Notes: generated by a model from the sequence alone, not told the origin. DNA of 13,344 nt from Neisseriaceae bacterium (GCA_017518785.1 JAFWUA010000028.1:1-13344), one strand, 5' to 3'. Shown: positions 6,367-13,243, numbered from the stretch's first letter. Translations and numbers: made by a program.

Positions 6367-7158
6367 TTAATTTGTCGGCAGGATAATACTATCTATTTGA
6401 TTGTCTTGCAAACGTTTTTTAGTACTTTGTAATTGTTGGTTATTTAGTCTGCCGGAACGTACTCGGTAGATAGTGCGATTATTTACTTGTGCCGATTCAA
6501 TATGACTATTTATGCCTAACATGCTTAATTTAGCTCGATGTGCTTCTGCTTGTTCGCGTTGAGTAAATGAACCAATTTGTAATACCGCATTGTTTTGAGT
6601 AGCGTTATTGCTTGCCACTTTGGTTTGAACTGTTTGTTTGCTTTTTTGTTCTTTTTCAATATTTCTAATAAATTGTGATAACTCATCTTCTTGTTTGGTT
6701 TGAGTCTTTTTATTAGATGGTATTTGTTGTTTAGCAATAATTGGTGTTTGTTCTGTCGGTGTTGTGTTTTTTTCCGGCAGTGTTTGAGGAGGTGTAGTTG
6801 CGGTAGTATTTTCCGGCAGTGTTTGCGATGGTGTTGTTGTTGCAGTATTTTCCGGCAGAGTTTTATTAGGTGTGGTTTCCTGCGATGTAGGTTGTGGTGT
6901 TGGTTGGGCAACAGGTGCAGGTTTTTTAGCTGGTTCTGTTTTAGCTTGTTCTTGTTTAACCACTTTTTTAGGGGTTTGTGTAACCGGCTGGAATTTGGGT
7001 TGATGTGAATTCATATAAGCAATCATCATGGCTACTGCCACGATGGTGATAATAATGCCGATTAAAATTCCCCACAAAAGTCCGCTACCATTGCTATTTG
7101 ATTTTTTATTGCTGTTTTTGCGTGGTGGAGTGGGGACACGTCTATATTTTTTACTCAT
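6367..7158 (-). CDS. FtsN-like SPOR-domain cell-division protein
   Basis: The 263-residue protein has the architecture of FtsN-like division proteins. It has a basic cytoplasmic N-terminus (1-26), one membrane helix (about 27-49), a long Pro/Thr/Gln/Lys-rich periplasmic linker (50-185) and a C-terminal SPOR domain (about 190-263) that should bind denuded peptidoglycan at the septum. The SPOR signature is seen in VLQIGSFTQREQAEAHRAKL and in YRVRSGRL. The linker holds three 13-residue repeats starting TLPE (99-137), encoded by 39-base tandem repeats each carrying a DUS-like core. An exact DUS inside the SPOR domain is read as SGRL. Translation signals are weak; the ATG at 7158 is the only start that keeps the whole N-terminus. 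FtsN itself is likely but unproven; another SPOR protein is the alternative. Confidence 0.82.
   Translation of the reverse strand: MSKKYRRVPTPPRKNSNKKSNSNGSGLLWGILIGIIITIVAVAMMIAYMNSHQPKFQPVTQTPKKVVKQEQAKTEPAKKPAPVAQPTPQPTSQETTPNKTLPENTATTTPSQTLPENTTATTPPQTLPEKNTTPTEQTPIIAKQQIPSNKKTQTKQEDELSQFIRNIEKEQKSKQTVQTKVASNNATQNNAVLQIGSFTQREQAEAHRAKLSMLGINSHIESAQVNNRTIYRVRSGRLNNQQLQSTKKRLQDNQIDSIILPTN
6446..6457 (+). repeat. DUS-like word AGTCTGCCGGAA in the SPOR domain
   Basis: An exact copy inside the coding region, whose complement encodes S-G-R-L in YRVRSGRLNN, a conserved part of the SPOR fold. It is the only exact copy not followed by A at position 13. Confidence 0.75.
6748..6864 (-). repeat. 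Three 39-base tandem repeats with DUS-like cores
   Basis: Three in-frame 39-base units encode 13-residue repeats beginning KTLPEN, QTLPEN and QTLPEK in the linker of the SPOR protein. Each unit contains CTGCCGGAA, at 6850-6861 (ACTCTGCCGGAA), 6811-6822 and 6772-6783 (both ACACTGCCGGAA), exactly 39 bases apart. The first two units are nearly identical in protein; the third has diverged. Unit number may vary by slippage without shifting frame. Confidence 0.8.
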
Positions 7159-7191
7159 TATGTTAAATGTGAAAAATTTATGGAAGCGGTG

Positions 7192-7200
7192 ATTATATCA
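7192..7200 (-). promoter_or_regulatory. Candidate extended -10 promoter for the SPOR gene
   Basis: The minus strand reads TGATATAAT, an extended -10 with a perfect TATAAT hexamer, 34 bases before the SPOR gene start and just past the zapE stop. No good -35 is seen at 17 bases; TTAACG lies at 19. The gene may therefore be transcribed apart from zapE. Confidence 0.5.
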
Positions 7201-7213
7201 GTTTTCTTATCTT

Positions 7214-8344
7214 TCACGTTAAAGTTAAATGTGGCAAGTCCAAATATTCTTGGAACTGCATTTCGCGTATTCTACTTTGAGTGCGGCTAAATTCATTGGC
7301 AAAATCTCCTTTAGTATAAATGTGTTGTGGTGATGTTATGAAAGATGCACACCATTTGACGCGATAGTCGTATAAAACATCAATCAGCCATGTAAGTCTA
7401 CGTGCTGCATCGCGTTCGGCTGGCGACATTTCAACAATATTCGATACCAAAACAAAGCGGTAATGTTCTGCAAGATAAAGATAATCTAATTGAGAACGTT
7501 CTGTAAAACACAGAGTATGAAAATCAAACCAAATAACTTCATCGCTACGTGCTTTGACCTGAATTTTTCGTCCCAGTATTTCAATATCGTCATAGCTAAT
7601 AAAGTTTGGATTGGATAATTGTTTAAATATTTCTGACAATTTTTGTTCGCTATTGTCATCGGCATTATGAAAATAAATATCGGCACAAGTTAAATTGCGT
7701 TGTCTGTGGTCAATTCCACCATCAACATTTAATATAGTAAGTTGTTGATTAATAATTTTAATTGCAGGTAAGAAATGACTGCGATTTAGACCATTGGGAT
7801 ATAGTTCATCTGGGGCAAAGTTTGAAGTTGCCACTAAGACCACGCCATGAGCGAATAAGCCATTGAGTAGGCGTTCTAAAATCATGGCATCAGCAATATC
7901 GCTTACGTGAAATTCATCAAAACATAATACTCGCACTTCTTTGGCAATTTCTGTGGCAACTGCATCAAGTGGGTTTTCGGTGTTTTTTAATCGATTTAGG
8001 CGGCGATGAATATCAGCCATAAATGGATGAAAGTGAATACGTTTTTTGCGTTTATACGGCAAACAGCCAAAAAATGCGTCCATTAAAAAACTTTTACCGC
8101 GTCCTACTCCGCCCCATAAATATAAACCACGTGGAGACACCGGTGATCGTAAGCTTCGACCTAAAAAACGGTTGCGTTTTTGTTTGAAATCAACTAATTG
8201 TTCCCAAAGTTCATTTAATGCAGTAATAGCAGTAAATTGGGCTTCATCGTGAATAAAATTGTCTTGCTTTGAAGCCTCACGATACCAAGATAGAGGGCTA
8301 TGTCCTTGATATGATGGTTTTTTGAAAGATTGTTGTTGAGACAT
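7214..8344 (-). CDS. zapE: ZapE-type AFG1-like ATPase
   Basis: The 376-residue protein is an AFG1/ZapE-family P-loop ATPase. In E. coli ZapE joins the division machinery and affects Z-ring stability; mitochondrial relatives assist protein quality control. Visible motifs are Walker A GGVGRGKS (78-85), Walker B VLCFDEFHVSDIADAMIL (D143, E144), and a sensor-like VLVATSNFAPDELYPNGLNR. The length is normal for the family. The ATG at 8344 gives the expected N-terminus but has a weak ribosome-binding site. It lies upstream of the FtsN-like gene on the same strand, separated by 55 bases with a likely promoter, so two division-related genes are neighbours. Family identity is strong; a division role here is inferred from the family and the neighbour. 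Confidence 0.93.
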   Translation of the reverse strand: MSQQQSFKKPSYQGHSPLSWYREASKQDNFIHDEAQFTAITALNELWEQLVDFKQKRNRFLGRSLRSPVSPRGLYLWGGVGRGKSFLMDAFFGCLPYKRKKRIHFHPFMADIHRRLNRLKNTENPLDAVATEIAKEVRVLCFDEFHVSDIADAMILERLLNGLFAHGVVLVATSNFAPDELYPNGLNRSHFLPAIKIINQQLTILNVDGGIDHRQRNLTCADIYFHNADDNSEQKLSEIFKQLSNPNFISYDDIEILGRKIQVKARSDEVIWFDFHTLCFTERSQLDYLYLAEHYRFVLVSNIVEMSPAERDAARRLTWLIDVLYDYRVKWCASFITSPQHIYTKGDFANEFSRTQSRIREMQFQEYLDLPHLTLT

Positions 8345-8373
8345 GATGTATATAAATCTTGTGTGTATGGTTT

Positions 8374-8413
8374 TTCCGGCAGACTTTTTATATATTTTAT
8401 AAGTCTGCCGGAA
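8374..8413. repeat. Inverted DUS pair between hfq and zapE
   Basis: Exact copies at 8374-8385 (-) and 8402-8413 (+) can pair as a 12-14 base-pair stem around an AT loop. The order is reversed relative to the other pairs (complement first), and A residues, not T, follow the hairpin in the hfq/zapE direction, so it is not a classic terminator for hfq. It lies in the zapE upstream region. Confidence 0.65.
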
Positions 8414-8415
8414 AC

Positions 8416-8453
8416 AATAAAGACCGTTTCCGAATTTGAAAACAGTCTTTATT
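8416..8453 (-). terminator. Intrinsic terminator of hfq
   Basis: AATAAAGAC (8416-8424) pairs with GTCTTTATT (8445-8453), extended inward by GTTT/AAAC after a one-base mismatch. It begins 22 bases past the hfq stop. On the minus strand the stem ends in TTTATT followed by GTTT, a fair U tract. Confidence 0.65.
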
Positions 8454-8475
8454 TGTTAAATTTTATACATAGGTG

Positions 8476-8754
8476 TTACTGTTGTTCAATTGGCAGCGGA
8501 GGAGGATTGTTATTGTTTGAGCGAGATTGATCGTGGCTCAAAGTAACTGCACGTGCAGGAACAATAGTTGAAATAGCATGCTTATAAACCATCTGCGTAA
8601 CTGCTGAATTTCTCAATAATACAACGTATTGATCGAAAGATTCGACTTGTCCTTGTAGTTTTATGCCGTTTACCAAATAAATTGATACGGGCACGTGTTC
8701 TTTACGCAATGCGTTTAGGAACGGATCTTGTAGTAATTGACCTTTGTTATTCAT
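8476..8754 (-). CDS. hfq: RNA chaperone Hfq
   Basis: Hfq is the hexameric Sm-like RNA chaperone that pairs small RNAs with mRNAs in the cytoplasm. The 92-residue product carries the whole Sm core: KGQLLQDPFLNALRKEHVPV with proximal-face Q9, VNGIKLQGQVESFDQYVVLL (Sm1) and YKHAISTIVPAR (Sm2, K58-H59). The NSAVTQ segment is one residue longer than in E. coli, as I recall for other Neisseriaceae. The C-terminal tail (about 72-92) is short and ends in a proline-rich PPPLPIEQQ. The ATG at 8754 has a strong GGAGA ribosome-binding site. It lies downstream of der, as in the der-hfq order common in betaproteobacteria, but zapE, not hflX, follows. A terminator after der suggests that hfq also has its own promoter, which I could not locate. 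Confidence 0.97.
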   Translation of the reverse strand: MNNKGQLLQDPFLNALRKEHVPVSIYLVNGIKLQGQVESFDQYVVLLRNSAVTQMVYKHAISTIVPARAVTLSHDQSRSNNNNPPPLPIEQQ

Positions 8755-8782
8755 GATGTCTCCATCGTTAGTTTAGTCTAAA

Positions 8783-8817
8783 TAAAAAAAACGAAAAACC
8801 GCTTTTAAGTTAAAGCG
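8783..8817 (-). terminator. Intrinsic terminator of der
   Basis: On the minus strand CGCTTT (8817-8812) and AAAGCG (8805-8800) form a hairpin, followed by GTTTTTCG and a run of eight T. It starts about 40 bases after the der stop and 46 bases before the hfq start. It probably cuts der transcription before hfq, with some read-through possible. Confidence 0.75.
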
Positions 8818-8856
8818 TCAAACCATCGGATTTTACAATATTTTGTAGGTAAAAAT

Positions 8857-10290
8857 CTATGTATTTTTCGTTTTTGTGCGTAAACGTCGTTTTCTTTGTT
8901 CTTTTTTCTCCTCTTTTTTGGCAATCCGCTTGCTTAATACTGCTCGGCGAGGAGTTTTTTTATTGGAATTATTGCGTTCTAAAAATGGGTTATCGCTACA
9001 TTGATATTGGATTTTCAATGGAGTGCCGGTTAAATTGAATGCTTTGCGAAATGTTTGAATCAAATAACGAGTGTATGCATCAGAAATATGTTGCAAAGCA
9101 TTGCCGTGAATTACGATAATCGGTGGATTCATGCCACCTTGATGAGCATAACGCATTTTGGGACGTATTAATCCGGCACGTGGTGGGGCTTGTCTTTCGA
9201 TGGCACTTTGTAGAACTCTTGTGATTTTAGGTGTGGCAAGTTTGCTCATGGCAGCGTTATACGCTTCTTGGATTGAGGTGAATAATTCGCCAATTCCACG
9301 AGATTTTAAGGCACTGATATAGTGTAATTTAGCAAAGTCTAAAAAGTATAGTTTGCGTGAAATTTCGCGTTTAATTGCTTCACGACGTTCATTTGAGACA
9401 CTATCCCATTTATTGACAGCTAAAACTAATGCACGTCCGGCTTCTAATGCAAATCCTGCAATATTGGCATCTTGGTCGGCAATATCTTGGGACGCATCTA
9501 AAACTAATACTGCAACATTAGCATGTTCAATTGCACGTAATGTTTTGATAACAGAGAATTTTTCTATTGCCTCATTGACTTTTCCTCTGCGTCTGACACC
9601 AGCAGTATCGATAATGGTAAAAGTTTGTCCATCGCGTTCGAAATCAATATATACAGAATCACGTGTAGTACCAGCTTCATCAAAAGCAATAACGCGTTCT
9701 TCGCCTAATAGTGCGTTTACCAATGTCGATTTGCCAACATTGGGTCTTCCAATAATCGCAAAGCGTGGGTGTTCATCGGATTCTTCATCTTGGGAGTCGG
9801 GAAAGGTGGATAAAATTTCATCAATTAAACTTTTTACCCCATCTCCATGTGCCGAAGATATGGCAAATGGTTCGCCCAAACCCAATTCATAAAAGTCGGC
9901 AGTAGCAATATCTCTATTTACTCCCTCACTTTTATTGACCGCAACCCACACTGGTGCACGACTTTGGCGTAATTTATCAGCGATTAATTTATCTTGGGCA
10001 GTAATGCCGGTACGTCCATCGGTGAGAAATATCACTGCATCGGCTTCATCAACTGCCTGCATGGTTTGTTTTGCCATTTCCAAGAGAATGCCAGAGTCTA
10101 CAATTGGTTCAAAACCACCAGTATCTACAACTAAATACGGTTTATCACCAACTTTTCCGTGTCCATAACATCTATCGCGAGTTAAGCCTGGCATATCCGC
10201 AACCAAAGCATCTTTGCTTCGAGTTAAACGATTGAATAGGGTGGATTTGCCAACATTGGGTCTGCCAACTAATACTAATGTGGGTTTCAT
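8857..10290 (-). CDS. der: Ribosome-assembly GTPase Der (EngA)
   Basis: Der is an essential GTPase with two tandem G domains that acts in 50S ribosome maturation. The 477-residue protein shows the first G domain with P loop GRPNVGKST (9-17), DTGG (56-59) and NKSE (119-122). The second has an identical P loop (181-189), DTAG (228-231) and NKWD (293-296). A KH-like domain follows (about 355-437). The C-terminal tail (about 440-477) is extremely basic, rich in Lys and Arg, fitting rRNA contact. The ATG at 10290 has a GGA about 8 bases upstream. It is followed by hfq on the same strand, and preceded by tkt after a strong DUS-pair terminator, so it should start its own transcript; AT-rich TATAAT-like words lie at 10307-10324. 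Identification is secure. Confidence 0.97.
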   Translation of the reverse strand: MKPTLVLVGRPNVGKSTLFNRLTRSKDALVADMPGLTRDRCYGHGKVGDKPYLVVDTGGFEPIVDSGILLEMAKQTMQAVDEADAVIFLTDGRTGITAQDKLIADKLRQSRAPVWVAVNKSEGVNRDIATADFYELGLGEPFAISSAHGDGVKSLIDEILSTFPDSQDEESDEHPRFAIIGRPNVGKSTLVNALLGEERVIAFDEAGTTRDSVYIDFERDGQTFTIIDTAGVRRRGKVNEAIEKFSVIKTLRAIEHANVAVLVLDASQDIADQDANIAGFALEAGRALVLAVNKWDSVSNERREAIKREISRKLYFLDFAKLHYISALKSRGIGELFTSIQEAYNAAMSKLATPKITRVLQSAIERQAPPRAGLIRPKMRYAHQGGMNPPIIVIHGNALQHISDAYTRYLIQTFRKAFNLTGTPLKIQYQCSDNPFLERNNSNKKTPRRAVLSKRIAKKEEKKEQRKRRLRTKTKNT

Positions 10291-10325
10291 AATTTTTCCG
10301 ATTATGATTATATGATTGATTATAA

Positions 10326-10362
10326 AGTCTGCCGGAAAGGTTTTAATATTTTCCGGCAGACT
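10326..10362. terminator. Terminator from an inverted DUS pair after tkt
   Basis: Exact copies at 10326-10337 (+) and 10351-10362 (-), with an extra pairing A/T, form a stem of about 13 base pairs around an AT-rich loop. It starts 14 bases after the tkt stop, and TTTATAAT follows on the minus strand, supporting rho-independent termination before der. Confidence 0.75.
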
Positions 10363-10376
10363 ATCAACTATTTGTT

Positions 10377-12353
10377 TTATAATAAATTTTTAACTTCTTT
10401 AACAATATTATCCACAGTAAAGCCAAAATGTTTGAATAATTCATCAGCAGGGGCTGATTCTCCGAAGGTGTCGATGCCAATTACTTTTCCATCTAAACCA
10501 ACGTATTTACGCCAGTAATCGCTTATTCCTGCTTCTACGGCAATTTTGGGCAAATTGCGTGGTAATACGTATGCTTGATATTCATTGTCTTGTTTATCAA
10601 ATATATTGGTACAAGGCATGGAAACTACTGATACATTGATATTTTCATTTGCCAATTGTTGTTGTGCTTTAAGAGCTAATTCAACTCCTGAACCAGTTGC
10701 AATAATAATAGCTTGTGGACTATCTTTGGGGCTAATTACGTAAGCCCCGCGTCGTATATCAGATAATTGTTGAGAATTGCGTTCAATAAAAGGCAGATTT
10801 TGACGACTGAAAATTAAGCAAGATGGGGTGTTTGTGCTTTCGATTGCATCAACCCATGCTTGTAATGATTCAACTGTATCGCAAGGTCGCCATACGTTCA
10901 TATTTGGAATTTGACGTAAAGTTGCAATTTGTTCTACTGGTTGATGAGTAGGACCATCTTCGCCCAAACCAATTGAATCATGTGTGAATACAAAGATAGG
11001 ATTAATTTTCATCAATGCTGCCATACGCAAGGCATTGCGTGCATATTCGCTAAACATTAGGAAAGTTGCCCCAAAGGGACGCACACCCTTATGTAGAGTC
11101 ATGCCGTTAATCATGGCAGCCATGCCAAATTCACGTACGCCATAGTGAATATAATTCCCACCGGTATGTTTTTTAACTGATACCGCAGCTTGCCAATTAG
11201 TAAGATTAGATGGAGTTAAATCGGCTGAACCTCCAACTAATTCCGGCATGATTTCTGCCAAAATGCTGATGCTGTTTTGATTTGCTTTGCGTGTGGCAAT
11301 ATTTTCTTTTTTCTGACAACAAGTCTCTAATGCTTGCGAAACATGATTGGCAAAATTTTCCGGCAGACTATTATTCATGCGGCGGATAAATTCGGCTGCT
11401 TGTTGTGGATATTTTGCTTGGTATTGTGCAAATAAATCTTGCCATTGTTGATAGGTTTGTTTACCTTTTTCACGTGCATTCCAAGCTGAATATACATCTT
11501 GCGGAATTTCAAATGGGGCATAATTCCAGTTCAATGCTTTGCGTGTGGCTTCAATTTCTTCCGCTCCCAATGGAGCACCGTGAACTTTATGTGTCCCTGC
11601 TTTGGTTGCTGCACCTTGACCAATTACTGTGCGACAACAAATTAAAGTAGGGCGAGTTGTATCATTTCGTGCTTCATCTAATGCTTTGGCAATTGCTTCA
11701 TTGTTATGACCATCAATGTTTTCAATTACTTGCCAACCGTATGCTATAAAGCGTTGTGCTACATTTTCATCAAACCAACCTTGTGTATCACCATCAATTG
11801 AAATATGGTTATCATCGTATAGTGCAATTAGTTTGCCCAAGCCCAAAGTTCCAGCTAATGATGCAGCCTCATGGGATACACCTTCCATTAGGCAACCATC
11901 ACCCACAAATACATATGTATAGTGATTTACGATTGCTAAACCATCACGATTAAATTCCTCTGCCAATATTTTTTCAGCTAATGCCATGCCAGCTGCATTA
12001 GCAAAACCTTGTCCCAAAGGACCGGTAGTAGTTTCAACACCTGGTGTGTAGCCATATTCAGGGTGTCCTGGTGTTTTGCTTTTGAATTGACGAAATTGTT
12101 TTAAGTCTTCAATGGAAACATCGTAACCGGTCAAATGTAGCAAACTATACAGCAACATTGAGGCATGACCATTTGATAGAACAAAACGATCGCGGTCGTA
12201 AAAGTCAGGGTGAGCAGGGTCGTGTTTTAGATAACGCGTCCAGAGTACTTCTGCCATTTCTGCCATACCCATTGGAGCACCTGGGTGTCCGGAATTAGCT
12301 TTTTGAATAGCGTCTATGGAAAGAAAGCGAATCGCATTGGCAAGGTGAGACAT
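10377..12353 (-). CDS. tkt: Transketolase
   Basis: Transketolase moves two-carbon ketol units between sugar phosphates in the non-oxidative pentose phosphate pathway, using thiamine pyrophosphate (TPP) and a divalent metal. The 658-residue protein is full length (E. coli TktA has 663). TPP-site features are visible: H23 in SGHPGAPMG, H63 in NGHASM, H97 in PGHPE, the GDG motif with D152 and N182 in DDNHISIDG. The pyrimidine-domain EFGM motif carries the expected glutamate. A C-terminal domain (about 530-658) completes it. The ATG at 12353 has a strong AAGGA site. An exact DUS is embedded in the coding sequence and read as SLPEN. A promoter is proposed at 12413-12441, with an inverted-repeat element directly upstream. 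It is monocistronic by its terminator. Confidence 0.97.
   Translation of the reverse strand: MSHLANAIRFLSIDAIQKANSGHPGAPMGMAEMAEVLWTRYLKHDPAHPDFYDRDRFVLSNGHASMLLYSLLHLTGYDVSIEDLKQFRQFKSKTPGHPEYGYTPGVETTTGPLGQGFANAAGMALAEKILAEEFNRDGLAIVNHYTYVFVGDGCLMEGVSHEAASLAGTLGLGKLIALYDDNHISIDGDTQGWFDENVAQRFIAYGWQVIENIDGHNNEAIAKALDEARNDTTRPTLICCRTVIGQGAATKAGTHKVHGAPLGAEEIEATRKALNWNYAPFEIPQDVYSAWNAREKGKQTYQQWQDLFAQYQAKYPQQAAEFIRRMNNSLPENFANHVSQALETCCQKKENIATRKANQNSISILAEIMPELVGGSADLTPSNLTNWQAAVSVKKHTGGNYIHYGVREFGMAAMINGMTLHKGVRPFGATFLMFSEYARNALRMAALMKINPIFVFTHDSIGLGEDGPTHQPVEQIATLRQIPNMNVWRPCDTVESLQAWVDAIESTNTPSCLIFSRQNLPFIERNSQQLSDIRRGAYVISPKDSPQAIIIATGSGVELALKAQQQLANENINVSVVSMPCTNIFDKQDNEYQAYVLPRNLPKIAVEAGISDYWRKYVGLDGKVIGIDTFGESAPADELFKHFGFTVDNIVKEVKNLL
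11358..11369 (-). repeat. DUS-like word AGTCTGCCGGAA inside tkt
   Basis: This exact copy on the coding strand of tkt is read as S-L-P-E in NNSLPENFANHV, a poorly conserved linker between domains. The SPOR linker repeats use the same reading frame of the word (TLPEN). Confidence 0.75.
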
Positions 12354-12412
12354 GAAAAAATCCTTTTTATCAGTTTGATAAGTTTGTGTGATTTTAAAAA
12401 TTTTAACCGTGG

Positions 12413-12441
12413 ATTATCGCCGTTTTAAGTAAGTACATCAA
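12413..12441 (-). promoter_or_regulatory. Candidate sigma-70 promoter for tkt
   Basis: On the minus strand TTGATG (12441-12436) and GATAAT (12418-12413) are separated by 17 bases, about 60 bases before the tkt start. Both hexamers are close to consensus. The inverted-repeat element's left duplication begins 12 bases upstream of the -35. Confidence 0.55.
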
Positions 12442-12460
12442 GCAGGTTTCATAACTATAA

Positions 12461-12596
12461 AGAGACTCCTGAAAAACTCGTCATTCTGAGTTTCACGAAG
12501 TGAAATGAAGAATCTCAACTTATTGTTTTATAAAAAAGATTATTCGCTACACTCAAAATTACGAATGGTGAAAAAACGAGTTTTGCAGGAGTTTCT
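12461..12596. repeat. Inverted-repeat element, copy 3, with target duplication
   Basis: Terminal arms at 12461-12480 and 12577-12596 match those of copy 2 (two differences between arms). The interior shares TCATTCTGA, TTTCACGAAGTGAAATGAAG and AACTTATTGTTT with it. The element is bounded on both sides by AACTATAA (12453-12460 and 12597-12604), an apparent 8-base target duplication. It has no coding capacity, so it resembles a MITE that would need a transposase supplied from elsewhere. It fills the tkt upstream gap. Confidence 0.82.
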
Positions 12597-12621
12597 AACT
12601 ATAAAATCTTATAAAAAAATT

Positions 12622-12653
12622 TTCCGGCAGTGTATAAATCAAGTCTGCCGGAA
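12622..12653. terminator. Terminator from a DUS and a variant, after the PhaM-like gene
   Basis: A variant word (ACACTGCCGGAA on the minus strand, 12622-12633) faces an exact AGTCTGCCGGAA (12642-12653, +). The shared CTGCCGGAA and one more base pair make a stem of about 10 base pairs. It starts 6 bases after the stop of the PhaM-like gene, and on the minus strand it is followed by an A-rich rather than T-rich tract, so termination is plausible but not certain. Confidence 0.55.
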
Positions 12654-12659
12654 AGTTTT

Positions 12660-12950
12660 TTATTCTGATGTTTTTTTATCTTCTTTGTTTGAATTAGTCA
12701 TGCTATCTATGCTATCCATAATATTTTGCATTGCAGATTGAGTCATAGATACAAATTGTTTTTGTTGTTCCATCACTGCAATTTGGGAACGAACAGCTTG
12801 TAAGTTGAAATTTAACCAAGCTTCTACGTTTTTTAATTCAAAGATTCGTTTTTCAAAATCCTCTTCGGTAAAAGGTATCATTTGAGTTTGAGGTACTGCA
12901 CCGTGCCAGAATTGTTGCCAGAAATGGAATGGATCATTATTTGCGTTCAT
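12660..12950 (-). CDS. PhaM-like small protein
   Basis: The 96-residue product resembles the N-terminal part of PhaM, a betaproteobacterial protein that activates polyhydroxyalkanoate synthase and ties storage granules to DNA. The recognised stretch is TEEDFEKRIFELKNVEAWLNFNLQAV (in part) at about 28-53, followed by a predicted helical or coiled-coil segment (about 50-80) and a charged Lys/Glu/Ser tail. The N-terminus is aromatic (DPFHFWQQFWHG). The long basic C-terminal tail of Ralstonia PhaM is absent. Start choice: GTG at 12959 and ATG at 12956 are in frame, but AGGTG at 12957-12961 is the ribosome-binding site, best spaced for the ATG at 12950. No PHA synthase is in the window, so the role is inferred. 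Confidence 0.7.
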   Translation of the reverse strand: MNANNDPFHFWQQFWHGAVPQTQMIPFTEEDFEKRIFELKNVEAWLNFNLQAVRSQIAVMEQQKQFVSMTQSAMQNIMDSIDSMTNSNKEDKKTSE

Positions 12951-13150
12951 AATCATCACCTATTATGAGTTTAAGTAACGAGTCATTGTTAATTATCCGC
13001 CATTACTTTTTAAAAGCCAAACTTAAAGTGAATTAATTACGTTTTACAACAATAGTTCTCTTTTGTGAAATTTATTAATGAATGTCGCTTAAAACTTTTA
13101 AATATCGGTTTTATTGTTATACGCTTTATGTTATAAACGCTCTTCATTAA
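12951..13150. other. AT-rich divergent intergenic region
   Basis: These 200 bases separate the minus-strand PhaM-like gene from the plus-strand riboswitch. Apart from the proposed PhaM-like promoter, they should hold the riboswitch promoter; TATGTT (13127-13132) and TATAAA (13132-13137) are possible -10 boxes without a convincing -35. No gene, DUS or repeat element is seen. Confidence 0.4.
12992..13021 (-). promoter_or_regulatory. Candidate promoter for the PhaM-like gene
   Basis: On the minus strand TTTGGC (13021-13016) and GATAAT (12997-12992) are 18 bases apart, about 42 bases before the chosen start. The -10 is identical to that proposed for tkt. The -35 is only a fair match. Confidence 0.4.
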
Positions 13151-13243
13151 AAGAAACAAGGGTGCTGTGTTGATTTATTGTAATACGGCTGAGAGAGTCC
13201 TTCGATATCCGATGCGGGTAATACCGACGTGGAGCGTTTTCTT
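13151..13243 (+). ncRNA. TPP (thiamine pyrophosphate) riboswitch aptamer
   Basis: The conserved blocks of the THI box occur in the right order and spacing: GGGTGCT (13160-13166), GGCTGAGAGAG with its CTGAGA core (13189-13194), then CCGATGCGGGTAATACCGACGTGGAG, in which GGTAATACC is the pyrophosphate-sensing arm. AAGAAAC at the left and GTTTTCTT at the right can close the P1 stem with a bulge. Binding of TPP should repress the downstream plus-strand gene, most likely a thiamine synthesis gene such as thiC, which lies beyond the window. Confidence in the class is high; exact ends are approximate. Confidence 0.9.

Noticed and set aside
6691..7008. Cysteine-rich 105-residue open frame on the plus strand
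   Set aside because: It is antisense to the repetitive linker of the SPOR gene; the odd composition is a by-product of its Pro/Thr/Gln codons.
9353..9892. 179-residue open frame on the plus strand
   Set aside because: It is wholly antisense to the second G domain and neighbouring regions of der, with no ribosome-binding site or recognisable domain.
933..12653. AGTCTGCCGGAA repeats as a CRISPR array
   Set aside because: Copies are short, irregularly spaced over 12 kb, occur on both strands and lie partly inside genes, with no regular spacers.
12505..12741. 78-residue open frame on the plus strand
   Set aside because: It runs through the inverted-repeat element, a DUS hairpin and the antisense of the PhaM-like gene; no protein family is recognisable.
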